Below, in pieces: positions 52,863 to 61,066 of a stretch of 64,000 nucleotides of DNA (position 1 is the first letter of the stretch; the number at the start of each line of letters is the position of its first letter). The stretch spans positions 1,488,001 to 1,552,000 of the forward strand of contig NZ_BAAACF010000001.1 in the NCBI RefSeq assembly GCF_039521365.1, written 5' to 3'. Under the pieces are notes generated by a model. The model was not told the DNA's origin. It ran no database searches and saw only the letters and a program-made list of their open reading frames with translations. The stretch comes from Clostridium_AW malenominatum. GTDB lineage: Bacteria > Bacillota > Clostridia > Clostridiales > Clostridiaceae. A program made the position numbers and the translations under genes.

Positions 52863-54410
52863 GTGAAAGAATCACAATATATTTTTTTAGGAATAATAGC
52901 TTTTATGTTTTTTATTGCTGTATATATAGATTTTTATATAAGAAAAAACGTATCCGCAGCAAAAATATCTAAAGCCGAGGAAGATGCTAAAAAAATCATA
53001 GATGATGCAGAGAAAAATGCTGAATCTAAGAAGAAAGAAGCTATTCTAGAAGCTAAGGAAGAAGCTCATCGATTAAGAACCGATTTAGAAAAAGAATCAA
53101 GAGATAGAAGAAACGAAATACAAAGACTGGAAAGAAGATTAATTCAAAGGGAAGAGTTGTTAGATAAGAAAACCGATATGGTTGAAAAGAAAGACGAAGG
53201 TCTAACTAAAAAACAACAAGAGCTAACTGAATTAGAATCTAGTATACAGGATTTGTATGTAAAACAAAGAGAAGAATTAGAAAAATTGTCAAGTCTAACT
53301 TCTGAACAAGCTAAAGAAATATTATTAGAAGAAGTAAGTAAAGAAATCAAGCACGAAACTGCTATGATTATAAAAGAAGTTGAAGCTAAAGCTAAAGAAG
53401 AGGCTGATAAGAAAGCAAGAGAAATAATTACATACGCCATTCAAAGATGTGCTGCAGATCACGTGGCTGAAACCACTGTTCATGTAGTAACTCTTCCAAA
53501 TGATGAAATGAAAGGGCGTATAATCGGTAGGGAAGGTAGAAATATCAGAACCCTAGAAACTCTAACCGGCGTTGATTTAATTATTGACGATACACCGGAA
53601 GCAGTTATACTTTCAGGTTTTGATCCTATAAGACGCGAAGTTGCTAGAATTGCTTTAGAAAAATTAATCATGGATGGTCGTATTCACCCAGCAAGAATTG
53701 AAGAAATGGTGGAAAAGGCCAAAAAAGAAGTTGAAAACGATATTAGAGAAGAAGGGGAACAAGCAACCTTTGAAACTGGTGTCCATGGACTTCACATTGA
53801 ACTAATAAAATTATTAGGTAGGTTAAAATATAGAACTAGCTATGGTCAAAATATTTTAAAGCATTCTATAGAAGTTGCTTATTTAGCTGGATTAATGGCA
53901 TCAGAACTAGGAATTGATCCTACACTGGCTAAAAGAGCAGGTTTACTTCACGACATAGGTAAAGCTGTAGATCATGAAATTGAAGGTCCTCATGCACTAA
54001 TAGGAGCTGAGGTAGCTAAAAAATATCATGAATCTGGAGTAATAGTAAATGCAATAGCTGCTCATCACGGTGACGTAGAATTCCAATCTCTTGAAGGTAT
54101 ATTGGTTCAAGCAGCAGATGCTATATCTGCAGCAAGACCAGGTGCAAGAAGAGAGACTCTTGAAGCATATATTAAGAGATTAGAAAAGTTGGAAGAAATT
54201 GCAAATTCATATGAAGGCGTAGAAAAGTCATATGCCATTCAAGCGGGTAGAGAAATACGAATAATAGTTAAACCAGAAGAAATAGATGATGCTGGGTCAA
54301 TCGAAATGGCTAGAAATATTGTAAAGAGAATTGAAGGCGAATTAGAATATCCTGGCCAGATTAAAATAAATGTTATAAGAGAGACTCGTGCAATTGAATA
54401 CGCTAAATAA
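52863..54410 (+). CDS. rny: ribonuclease Y
   Basis: Membrane-anchored endoribonuclease that starts mRNA decay in Firmicutes. The 515 residues begin with a transmembrane helix (about 6-25), then a long coiled coil rich in K and E (to about 195), a KH domain (RIIGREGRNIRTLETLTGVD) and the HD domain with LLHDIGKAVDHE. Start GTG 52863 follows AAAGGAGGTG. In Bacillus ymdB lies between rny and spoVS; here spoVS follows directly. Confidence 0.96.
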   Translation: MKESQYIFLGIIAFMFFIAVYIDFYIRKNVSAAKISKAEEDAKKIIDDAEKNAESKKKEAILEAKEEAHRLRTDLEKESRDRRNEIQRLERRLIQREELLDKKTDMVEKKDEGLTKKQQELTELESSIQDLYVKQREELEKLSSLTSEQAKEILLEEVSKEIKHETAMIIKEVEAKAKEEADKKAREIITYAIQRCAADHVAETTVHVVTLPNDEMKGRIIGREGRNIRTLETLTGVDLIIDDTPEAVILSGFDPIRREVARIALEKLIMDGRIHPARIEEMVEKAKKEVENDIREEGEQATFETGVHGLHIELIKLLGRLKYRTSYGQNILKHSIEVAYLAGLMASELGIDPTLAKRAGLLHDIGKAVDHEIEGPHALIGAEVAKKYHESGVIVNAIAAHHGDVEFQSLEGILVQAADAISAARPGARRETLEAYIKRLEKLEEIANSYEGVEKSYAIQAGREIRIIVKPEEIDDAGSIEMARNIVKRIEGELEYPGQIKINVIRETRAIEYAK

Positions 54411-54426
54411 TTGTTAGGTAAATAAT

Positions 54427-54482
54427 AAATCCTTTTATTTTGTAAAAATTAGAAATTTTACAAAAATAAAAGGATTTTTTCA
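54427..54482 (+). terminator. long terminator after rny
   Basis: A stem of over 20 bp with one bulge (left arm from 54427, right arm to 54477) around an AT loop, followed by TTTTTT. The right arm includes the sigma-H -35 element of the following gene. Confidence 0.85.
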
Positions 54483-54497
54483 TATTATGTAGAATAT
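54469..54497 (+). promoter_or_regulatory. sigma-H type promoter for spoVS copy 2
   Basis: AAAGGATTT at 54469-54477 fits RNAGGAWWW at all positions; GTAGAATAT at 54489-54497 fits RNNGAATWW at all positions; the gap is 11 bp, as at copy 1. Confidence 0.75.
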
Positions 54498-54555
54498 TAT
54501 AAATAATGCCAATAATAATTAAAGTTTAAAATTAAAATATAGTAGGAGGTTTATT

Positions 54556-54816
54556 ATGGAAGTATTAAAAGTTTCAGCAAAATCAAGTCCTAACAAAGTA
54601 GCAGGCGCATTAGCAGGGGTTTTAAGAGAAAAAGGAGGCGCTGAAATTCAAGCTATAGGAGCCGGAGCATTAAATCAAGCAATTAAATCCGTGGCAATAG
54701 CTAGGGGGTTTGTTGCTCCAAGTGGTATTGATTTAGTTTGCATACCAGCATTTACTGATATAGAAATCGATGGAGAAGAAAGAACAGCAATTAAGCTGAT
54801 TGTACAACCTAGATAA
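54556..54816 (+). CDS. spoVS: stage V sporulation protein S, copy 2
   Basis: An 86-residue SpoVS in the conserved place after rny. It keeps the hallmark segments GAGALNQAIKSVAIARGF and GEERTAIKLIVQPR. Differences from copy 1 cluster at residues 9-28 (helix 1) and 68-80, with a cysteine at position 67. AGTAGGAGG is upstream. A sigma-H consensus and a strong terminator make it a single-gene unit. Which copy does the classic SpoVS job is not known; this one has the classic neighbourhood. Confidence 0.93.
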   Translation: MEVLKVSAKSSPNKVAGALAGVLREKGGAEIQAIGAGALNQAIKSVAIARGFVAPSGIDLVCIPAFTDIEIDGEERTAIKLIVQPR

Positions 54817-54827
54817 GTGGAATTTTT

Positions 54828-54858
54828 AAGGACTTGATGATCAAGTCCTTTTTATTTT
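54828..54858 (+). terminator. terminator after spoVS copy 2
   Basis: AAGGACTTGA and TCAAGTCCTT form a perfect 10-bp stem around TGA, followed by TTTATTTTAT. Confidence 0.9.
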
Positions 54859-55033
54859 ATATAGAAATGAGATAAATATGAAATGTTATTAACATTAAAT
54901 TTCTATTTATCTTATATAACACCGTAAATTTTAGTATATTTTGATTGAAAATGAAACTACGAAAAATATGCCTTGCATTTTAAAAGAAATTTATGTATTA
55001 TTTAATTATATCTAAATTTGGAGGTGCTATATA

Positions 55034-56230
55034 ATGATACTATCTAGAAAGGGAGAGAATATTTCCGCTTCTATTACTCTAGCAATTACAGCTAAAGCTA
55101 AAGAAATGAAAATGAATGGAATAGATGTTATAGGATTTGGTGCAGGCGAACCTGATTTTAATACACCTGAGAATATACAAAAGGCGGCTATGGATGCTAT
55201 GGTTAAAGGCTTTACAAAGTATACACCAGCGTCAGGAATGGACGAGCTAAAAGAAGCTATAATCGAGAAGTTTTCAAGGGATAATAATTTAATATACACC
55301 AAATCTCAAATTATAGTTTCAACTGGAGCAAAACAATCCTTAGCAAATCTGTTTCTAGCTATCTTAAACCCTGGGGATGAGGTTCTAGTTCCAACACCAT
55401 ACTGGGTAAGTTATCCTGAATTAATAAAACTAAGTGACGGAATTCCAGTGATGGTAGATGGAAGCAAAGATAATAGCTATAAATATACTTTAGAAAATCT
55501 GAATAAAGCTGTATCCACTAAAACAAAAGCTATAATTATTAATAGTCCGAATAACCCAACAGGAAGTGTATACACTAGAGATGAATTAATGGAGCTGGCT
55601 GAATTCTCTAAAAAACACGACTTAATTATAATATCAGATGAGATTTATGAAAAACTTATTTATGGCGGAGAAGAACACATAAGCATAGCTAGCTTAAATG
55701 AAGATGCTTTTGATAGGACTGTAGTTATAAATGGTATGTCTAAATCATACGCCATGACAGGATGGAGAATTGGTTATGCCGCGGGAAGTGAAAAGATAGT
55801 AAAATTAATGAGTAATATACAAAGCCATATGACTTCAAATCCAAATTCCATTGCTCAATACGCTTCTTTAGAAGCTTTAAGAGGAGATCAATCCACTTTA
55901 TATAATATGATTGAGGAATTTAAAAAAAGAAGAAACTATATGGTAGAGCGAATAAATCAAATAGAAACTCTTAGCATGATAATGCCAAAAGGAGCCTTTT
56001 ATGTATTTATAGATATTTCAATATTATTAGGAAAAAAAATAGACGGTCATGAAATAGAGGGTTCATTAGATTTCTGCGATAAATTACTCAATATAGGAAA
56101 AGTTGCAGCTATCCCAGGAATTGCTTTTGGGTTAGATAATTATATAAGATTGTCATATGCAACTTCAATGGATAATATTAAGAATGGTTTGGATAGAATT
56201 GAAGATTTTATAAATAAACTTCAGGTTTAA
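55034..56230 (+). CDS. class I pyridoxal-phosphate aminotransferase, aspartate type
   Basis: A 398-residue fold type I aminotransferase, closest in pattern to the aspartate aminotransferase AspB family. Seen are IGFGAGEPDFNTPENI, the cofactor residues NSPNNPTG and ISDEIYEKL, and the PLP lysine in GMSKSYAMTGWRIGY. GGAGGTG precedes the ATG. It forms no operon with its neighbours. Upstream 54866-54914 is an imperfect hairpin of unknown meaning. Exact substrate is inferred; other acceptors are possible. Confidence 0.88.
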   Translation: MILSRKGENISASITLAITAKAKEMKMNGIDVIGFGAGEPDFNTPENIQKAAMDAMVKGFTKYTPASGMDELKEAIIEKFSRDNNLIYTKSQIIVSTGAKQSLANLFLAILNPGDEVLVPTPYWVSYPELIKLSDGIPVMVDGSKDNSYKYTLENLNKAVSTKTKAIIINSPNNPTGSVYTRDELMELAEFSKKHDLIIISDEIYEKLIYGGEEHISIASLNEDAFDRTVVINGMSKSYAMTGWRIGYAAGSEKIVKLMSNIQSHMTSNPNSIAQYASLEALRGDQSTLYNMIEEFKKRRNYMVERINQIETLSMIMPKGAFYVFIDISILLGKKIDGHEIEGSLDFCDKLLNIGKVAAIPGIAFGLDNYIRLSYATSMDNIKNGLDRIEDFINKLQV

Positions 56231-56254
56231 ATTGTATTTAAATGATGTTATAAT
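56226..56254 (+). promoter_or_regulatory. promoter for HPr gene
   Basis: TTTAAA at 56226-56231, overlapping the aminotransferase stop, 17-bp spacer, perfect TATAAT at 56249-56254 with extended TGT. Confidence 0.65.
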
Positions 56255-56297
56255 TAATAGTAAACATTAGCATAAGTTATACAAGGAGTGATATAAA

Positions 56298-56555
56298 TTG
56301 GTTAGTAGAGAATTGACAGTAAATAGCTCAACTGGTTTGCATGCGAGACCAGCAACACTATTAGTAAAAAAAGCATCATCTTTTAAATCTGATATATTTA
56401 TAGAATACAATGGCAAAAATGCAAATATCAAAAGTTTAATAGGCGTTTTATCATTGGCAGTTACAAAAGGAGCTAATATTACATTAACAGCTTCAGGAGA
56501 TGACGAAGTATTAGCTTTAGAAGAAGTATCAAAATTAATAGATTCGCTGCAATAA
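56298..56555 (+). CDS. ptsH: phosphocarrier protein HPr
   Basis: Carries phosphate from enzyme I to sugar-specific EIIs. The 85 residues have the histidine site GLHARPAT and the regulatory serine in NIKSLIGVLSLAV, so both PEP- and HPr-kinase-dependent control are expected. The active histidine makes it HPr rather than Crh. The start is TTG 56298, 7 nt after AAGGAGTG. It stands alone, without ptsI, which is usual in clostridia. Confidence 0.93.
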   Translation: MVSRELTVNSSTGLHARPATLLVKKASSFKSDIFIEYNGKNANIKSLIGVLSLAVTKGANITLTASGDDEVLALEEVSKLIDSLQ

Positions 56556-56587
56556 TAAAAGGCTCTTATATATGAGCCTTTTATTTA
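56554..56587. terminator. bidirectional terminator between ptsH and DUF378 gene
   Basis: AATAAAAGGCTC and GAGCCTTTTATT form a perfect 12-bp stem; T-rich tails exist on both strands, serving both convergent genes. Confidence 0.85.
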
Positions 56588-56589
56588 TG

Positions 56590-56808
56590 TTATGGTCTAG
56601 AGTATTTTTTAATTTTAAGAAGCAATGATAATAAGTACATTCCTGAAATTCCAACAAGTATATATATTATTCTTGATAGGAAATTAGCAGGTTCTCCAAA
56701 TACGGCACTAACCAAATTGAAATTAAATAATCCTAAGAGCCCCCAGTTAACAGCGCCGATGATTACTAAAATAAAAGCTATTTTGTCAAATAAATTAAAC
56801 TTATACAT
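56590..56808 (-). CDS. DUF378 family small membrane protein
   Basis: A 72-residue protein with two hydrophobic helices (about 9-27 and 43-64). LVIIGAVNWGLLGLFNFN is the DUF378 hallmark. Members (YuzA in Bacillus) have no known function. The start is ATG 56808, after GAGAGGAAG on the minus strand; the frame is open five codons further. It is transcribed toward ptsH. Confidence 0.85.
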   Translation of the reverse strand: MYKFNLFDKIAFILVIIGAVNWGLLGLFNFNLVSAVFGEPANFLSRIIYILVGISGMYLLSLLLKIKKYSRP

Positions 56809-57042
56809 ATCTTCCTCTCCCATACTATAATCTTACTATTAAATTATATTAAGCATTTAAGAGTTATAGAACATCAATATAGATTAGATAATAAATTATT
56901 GGAAAGAATAATAATGTAAAGCATTATATAAATTTTTATATATTTTCCATTTTATCCATTGATTTAAACGAAATAATATAAATTTTTATATTATTTTTTC
57001 AAATTTAAAAGGGTTTTTCCAAATTAATATAGAATATTACAC

Positions 57043-57071
57043 TGTACAAATTTAGTATTTCTAATTATACA
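57043..57071 (+). promoter_or_regulatory. possible promoter for glutamate dehydrogenase gene
   Basis: TGTACA at 57043-57048, 17-bp spacer, TATACA at 57066-57071; each box matches 4 of 6 consensus positions. The region upstream (56824-57042) is very AT-rich, with a 16-bp element repeated 50 bp apart. Confidence 0.4.
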
Positions 57072-57103
57072 AACTAATCTTTCAAATCTGGAGGTAGATT
57101 AAA

Positions 57104-58369
57104 ATGAAGAAAGAAAATTTGAATCCCTTTGAAAATGTACAAAGCGTCATTAAAGATTGTTGCGAAAGTTTAGGGTTAAGCAACGATGTATACGAATTAT
57201 TAAAAGAACCCTCAAGAGTAATAGAAGTAAATATACCTGTAAAAATGGACAATGGATCTATTAAAACATTTAAAGGGTATAGATCTCAACATAACGAAGC
57301 CATAGGACCTACTAAGGGTGGTATTAGATTTCATCCAGCTGTAAATTTAGATGAAGTTAAAGCATTGTCTGCTTGGATGACATTCAAGTGTGCAATTACA
57401 GGCATACCTTACGGAGGAGGAAAAGGCGGAATCATAGTAGATCCTAGAACTCTTTCAACAGAAGAATTAGAAAAATTAAGCCGCGGATATGTAAAAGGCA
57501 TATATAAATTAATAGGGGAAAAGGTCGATATCCCTGCACCAGACGTAAATACAAACGGCCAAATAATGTCTTGGATGATGGACGAATATAACAAATTAGT
57601 AGGTTATAACGCCCCTGGGACTTTTACAGGAAAGCCTATAGAAATAGGCGGTTCTAAAGGAAGAACAGAAGCAACAGGCATAGGTGTAGCTATAACAGCA
57701 AGAGAAGCTCTTAAAAGATTAAACATAGACATAAAGAATACCAAAGTAGCTTTACAAGGCTTTGGTAATGTAGGAAGTTATTCGGCTTTAAATATAGAAA
57801 AATTAGGTGCTAAAATAGTTAGTATAGCTGAATGGAGTCCTGAAAGAGGTAATTATGCTGTTTATAATGAAAGTGGTATAAATATATATGAGGCATTAAA
57901 CTATTTTAAAGAAAAAGGTAATCTAATAGATTTTCCTGGAACAAAATTAATAAACCTAGAAGAGTTCTGGTCATTAAACGTTGACATCTTAGTTCCGGCT
58001 GCTTTAGAAAACTCAATAACACTGGAAAATGCAGATTTAATTAAAGCTAAGGTTATATGCGAAGGAGCAAACGGACCAACAACTCCAGAAGCTGATAATA
58101 AATTATTTAATAAAGGAATACTCGTAACTCCAGATATTTTAACAAATAGTGGCGGAGTTGTAGTATCATACTTCGAATGGGTACAAAACCTATATGGCTA
58201 TTACTGGTCAGAAGAAGAAGTAAATAATAAAGAAGAAGAAACCTTAGTTAAAGCCTTTAATGAAGTTTGGGAAATAAAAGAAAAGTTTAATGTTTCTCTA
58301 AGAAAAGCCGCTTACATGCATGCGATAAATAAAATTGCTGTAGCTATGAAATATAAAGGCATGTTATAA
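57104..58369 (+). CDS. gdhA: glutamate dehydrogenase
   Basis: Links 2-oxoglutarate and ammonia to glutamate. At 421 residues it is of the small hexameric type. GYRSQHNEAIGPTKGGIRFH, the catalytic lysine segment PYGGGKGGIIVDPR, APDVNTNGQIMSWMMDEY and the Rossmann GFGNVGSYSALNIEKLGAK are seen. This form resembles the NAD-dependent catabolic enzymes (RocG/GudB-like) of Gram-positives, consistent with amino acid fermentation. GGAGGT precedes the ATG. It is a single-gene unit with a terminator. Confidence 0.95.
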   Translation: MKKENLNPFENVQSVIKDCCESLGLSNDVYELLKEPSRVIEVNIPVKMDNGSIKTFKGYRSQHNEAIGPTKGGIRFHPAVNLDEVKALSAWMTFKCAITGIPYGGGKGGIIVDPRTLSTEELEKLSRGYVKGIYKLIGEKVDIPAPDVNTNGQIMSWMMDEYNKLVGYNAPGTFTGKPIEIGGSKGRTEATGIGVAITAREALKRLNIDIKNTKVALQGFGNVGSYSALNIEKLGAKIVSIAEWSPERGNYAVYNESGINIYEALNYFKEKGNLIDFPGTKLINLEEFWSLNVDILVPAALENSITLENADLIKAKVICEGANGPTTPEADNKLFNKGILVTPDILTNSGGVVVSYFEWVQNLYGYYWSEEEVNNKEEETLVKAFNEVWEIKEKFNVSLRKAAYMHAINKIAVAMKYKGML

Positions 58370-58386
58370 AAAATTAATAGAATTTG

Positions 58387-58422
58387 AAATGGACTTTGTG
58401 ATACAAAGTCCATTTTTCTTTT
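58387..58422 (+). terminator. terminator after gdhA
   Basis: A perfect 13-bp stem (58387-58399 with 58403-58415) around GAT, followed by TTCTTTTT. Confidence 0.9.
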
Positions 58423-58923
58423 TATAGGATTAATCTAAATATAATCCCCAAAGTTATTACCATTTTGTGTAAATTTATTAATTTAACAATTATTCGCTAA
58501 ATCATCAACAGCTGTTGATTACATTAATTAGTATAATTATACATATATTACCATGCAATCTGTATTACTGTATATACCTAGGAGATAGATACAGTTTTTT
58601 ACATTCACCCTGCTACTTGAAACGAATTCTCAATTGATATAATTTTATAGAAGAGGAGGTAGCGTATCACATATTTTTATATAATAATAGTTTATTTTAC
58701 AACAAATTATTTATAACATATATTTCGATTTTTGACAACAAAATAAATTTTAAAATTTACAAAACATATTATCTTATAATTGCAAAGAAAGTAGAAATTT
58801 ATTTTTTCTATAAACAAGGGTGAAATATTTTGTAAAAAAGAAGGATTTTACCCCCTCTTTATAGAATATTATATTCGTTAAATATACATTTAGCGAAGTT
58901 GCATGTATTTTAAGGAGGTTTTT
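58423..58923. other. 500-bp AT-rich region without a gene, with several palindromes
   Basis: No open frame with a ribosome site is seen. It holds a perfect 16-bp palindrome ATCAACAGCTGTTGAT (58504-58519), a terminator-like stem ACTGTAT/ATACAGT followed by TTTTTT (58567-58600), a promoter-like TTGAAA-15-TATAAT with extended -10 (58617-58643) followed by GAGGAGGT (58653-58660) but no start codon, a stem GGGTGAAAT/ATTTTACCC (58818-58853), and a stem TTCGTTAAAT/ATTTAGCGAA (58874-58897) just before the xerC ribosome site. It may hold an untranslated RNA or a decayed gene. Confidence 0.5.
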
Positions 58924-59910
58924 ATGAAATATAAGTTAAAAAGTATTCACGACTCTTCTCTACCAAGGCAATTAAATGATTTTTTAAATTATTTAGGCAC
59001 TATAAAAGGAAAATCATTAAACACTATTCAAGGTTATAAAGTTGATTTGACTATGTTCTTTAGATTTCTAAAATTATATAGAGGTCAAGTATCTGATGAT
59101 ACAGATTTTGATTCTATAAAAATTAACGATATTCAAGATGGCGTCATAAGAGAGGTTAGGCTAACGGACTTATATGCCTTTTTAGCTTTTGCAGAGAACT
59201 ATAGAAACAATGGAAGCTATGCTAGAGCTCGAAAAGTTGCTACTCTAAGATCTTTTTTTAAGTTTCTCCATGGGAAGGCAAAAATTATAGACGAAAATCC
59301 AGCTTTAGATTTGGAATCCCCTAAAATCAACAAAAGAAACCCTGTGTATTTAACCTTGGATGAAAGTAAAGATTTATTAAATTCCATAACAGGAAAGTAT
59401 GCTGCCAGAGATTATTGCATCGTCACCCTATTTTTAAACTGCGGATTAAGATTATCAGAATTATGCGGCATAGACATATCTAAAATCAGAGGAGATACTT
59501 TAACAGTGGTTGGAAAAGGCGATAAAGAAAGAACTATTTACTTAAACAACGCCTGCATTAAATCTATAGAAAACTATTTAAAAATCAGAAATGAAGATGC
59601 CGACAAAATTAAAGATAAGGACGCCTTGTTTTTAAGCAAAAACTACACCAGAATCAATAAACGCTCTGTAGAAATGTTAGTTAAAAAGTACGTAAAGAAA
59701 GCCGGTTTAGATGAAGAGAATTATACTCCTCACAAACTCAGGCATACCGCAGCTACATTGATGTATAAATATGGCAATGTAGACATAAGAAGTCTTCAAC
59801 AAATATTAGGCCACGAAAATGTTTCTACAACTCAAATTTACACTCACGTAGATAACGAAAAATTAAGAGAAGCAGTTAAATCAAACCCGTTAAGTGAAGA
59901 AGAAAAATAA
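58924..59910 (+). CDS. xerC: tyrosine recombinase XerC
   Basis: Site-specific recombinase that resolves chromosome dimers at dif. The 328 residues have an N-terminal SAM-like domain (about 12-125) and a catalytic domain with the arginine in CGLRLSELCGI, HKLRHTAATLMY (H-x-x-R), the histidine in LGHENVSTTQIYTHV and its tyrosine. AAGGAGG precedes ATG 58924. No attachment site, integrase partner or phage genes are nearby, so it is a chromosomal Xer protein rather than an element integrase. Confidence 0.9.
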   Translation: MKYKLKSIHDSSLPRQLNDFLNYLGTIKGKSLNTIQGYKVDLTMFFRFLKLYRGQVSDDTDFDSIKINDIQDGVIREVRLTDLYAFLAFAENYRNNGSYARARKVATLRSFFKFLHGKAKIIDENPALDLESPKINKRNPVYLTLDESKDLLNSITGKYAARDYCIVTLFLNCGLRLSELCGIDISKIRGDTLTVVGKGDKERTIYLNNACIKSIENYLKIRNEDADKIKDKDALFLSKNYTRINKRSVEMLVKKYVKKAGLDEENYTPHKLRHTAATLMYKYGNVDIRSLQQILGHENVSTTQIYTHVDNEKLREAVKSNPLSEEEK

Positions 59911-59933
59911 AGAGGGTATCCCCCTCTTTATTT
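59905..59933. terminator. bidirectional terminator between xerC and the Cys-rich gene
   Basis: AAATAAAGAGGG and CCCTCTTTATTT form a perfect 12-bp stem around TATCC and include the stop codons of both convergent genes. Confidence 0.9.
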
Positions 59934-60281
59934 CTTTCCTTTAATTCTTATCAATCCAGGAAATTCTTCGTATGTATATTCTCCCTTAGTCTTTTCATCT
60001 TCTAATAAATCTCTTAATCCTTCAATATCATCTATAAACTCTATTTCTTCTAAATTACCTTCCCATTCTTCTTTAAGGATTTTATCCTCATCAAAACATT
60101 CACTTTCCTCATAGTCTTCTTCTATGATTTCATCAATTTCAACGCTTCTCATATCTATATTTTCTTCTAAGCACTTTCCACAACTATTACATGTTTTATT
60201 TCTATCCAAATCACAGGTATAACACTCACCACACTCAGAACATTTAGATTGGTTATTAAGAATACAGCTATCCTTTGACAT
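59928..60281 (-). CDS. acidic Cys-rich small protein of unknown function
   Basis: A 117-residue protein I cannot name. The N-terminal third has seven cysteines in C14-x2-C17-x2-C20-x2-C23-x7-C31-x2-C34-x2-C37, suggesting a metal or iron-sulfur site. The remainder is very acidic (runs of E and D, residues 40-105) and ends in a short basic tail (RIKGKK). GAGGGG lies before the minus-strand ATG. It has its own promoter, divergent from lexA, and shares a terminator with xerC. Adjacent to lexA, it might be SOS-linked, but that is a guess. Confidence 0.75.
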   Translation of the reverse strand: MSKDSCILNNQSKCSECGECYTCDLDRNKTCNSCGKCLEENIDMRSVEIDEIIEEDYEESECFDEDKILKEEWEGNLEEIEFIDDIEGLRDLLEDEKTKGEYTYEEFPGLIRIKGKK

Positions 60282-60321
60282 TTTAATAAATCCCCTCTTT
60301 TGCTTTATTATTTATTATGCA

Positions 60322-60350
60322 ATTATATCAGAGGATAGAAAAAAATTCAA
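60322..60350 (-). promoter_or_regulatory. sigma-A promoter for the Cys-rich gene (minus strand)
   Basis: On the minus strand: TTGAAT (60350-60345), 17-bp spacer, TATAAT (60327-60322) with extended TGA. Confidence 0.75.
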
Positions 60351-60361
60351 CTAGCCAAAGA

Positions 60362-60373
60362 GAACGTAAGTTT
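60362..60373. promoter_or_regulatory. LexA operator at lexA
   Basis: GAACGTAAGTTT differs from GAACRNRYGTTY at one position (A for Y). It overlaps the first two bases of the lexA -35 box and lies 12 bp beyond the -35 of the divergent gene, so lexA autorepression is likely and control of the divergent gene is possible. Confidence 0.8.
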
Positions 60374-60400
60374 GATATTATTTGCTTTTTATGTTATAAT
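60372..60400 (+). promoter_or_regulatory. sigma-A promoter for lexA
   Basis: TTGATA at 60372-60377, 17-bp spacer, TATAAT at 60395-60400 with extended TGT; the LexA box overlaps the -35. Confidence 0.8.
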
Positions 60401-60429
60401 ACAACTAGTATAGATTGCGAGGTGTATTT

Positions 60430-61041
60430 ATGGTTAAACAGAATAAGCCGAATAGGCAAATGGAAATTTATGAGTTCATTAAAAGTCACACGAGAGAGAA
60501 AGGTTATCCACCTTCAGTTAGAGAAATATGTGCTGCCGTGGGCTTAAGTTCTACCTCAACTGTTCATGGTCATTTAAAAAGGTTAGAGAAAAAAGGATTG
60601 TTAAGAAGAGACGCTACCAAACCTAGAGCCATAGAACTAGTAAATGATGGTGTACATAATAAAGAAATGTTAAACATACCTATTGTTGGCACCGTAACTG
60701 CTGGTCAGCCTATTTTAGCTATAGAGAATATAGAAGATACCTTTGCATTGCCAATAAACTTTATAAAGAGCAATAAAGAACTATTCATGCTTAAAATTCA
60801 AGGTGAAAGTATGATTGATGCAGGAATCATAGATGGAGATTTAGCTATTGTAGAAAAAGTTAATTTAGCAGAAGATGGAGAAATAGTTGTTGCTCTATTA
60901 GAAAACGAAGCTACTGTAAAAAGATTTTATAAAGAAAAAGATCACATAAGACTTCAACCAGAAAATAAAACTATGAAACCAATAATAGTAAAAGATTGCG
61001 CTATCATAGGTAAAGTTATAGGATTATATAGACAATATTAA
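60430..61041 (+). CDS. lexA: SOS repressor LexA
   Basis: Repressor of the DNA damage response, inactivated by RecA-stimulated self-cleavage. The 203 residues have an N-terminal winged helix (KGYPPSVREICAAVGLSSTSTV), the Ala-Gly cleavage bond in GTVTAGQPI, the catalytic serine in QGESMIDAG and the lysine in EATVKRFYKE. ATG 60430 lies after GCGAGGTG. Its own operator is upstream and recA in the same window has one too. Confidence 0.96.
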   Translation: MVKQNKPNRQMEIYEFIKSHTREKGYPPSVREICAAVGLSSTSTVHGHLKRLEKKGLLRRDATKPRAIELVNDGVHNKEMLNIPIVGTVTAGQPILAIENIEDTFALPINFIKSNKELFMLKIQGESMIDAGIIDGDLAIVEKVNLAEDGEIVVALLENEATVKRFYKEKDHIRLQPENKTMKPIIVKDCAIIGKVIGLYRQY

Positions 61042-61066
61042 AAGGTGGTATTAACCACCTTTTAAT
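61037..61066. terminator. bidirectional terminator between lexA and ynbB
   Basis: ATTAAAAGGTGG and CCACCTTTTAAT form a perfect 12-bp stem around TATTAA, covering both stop codons. Confidence 0.9.

Noticed and set aside
58617..58665. Gene start after TTGAAA/TATAAT and GAGGAGGT
   Set aside because: No ATG, GTG or TTG at workable distance and stops in all frames soon after; kept only as an observation on the intergenic region.
58924..59910. xerC as an integrase of a mobile element
   Set aside because: No phage or plasmid genes, no attachment repeats and no compositional change around it.
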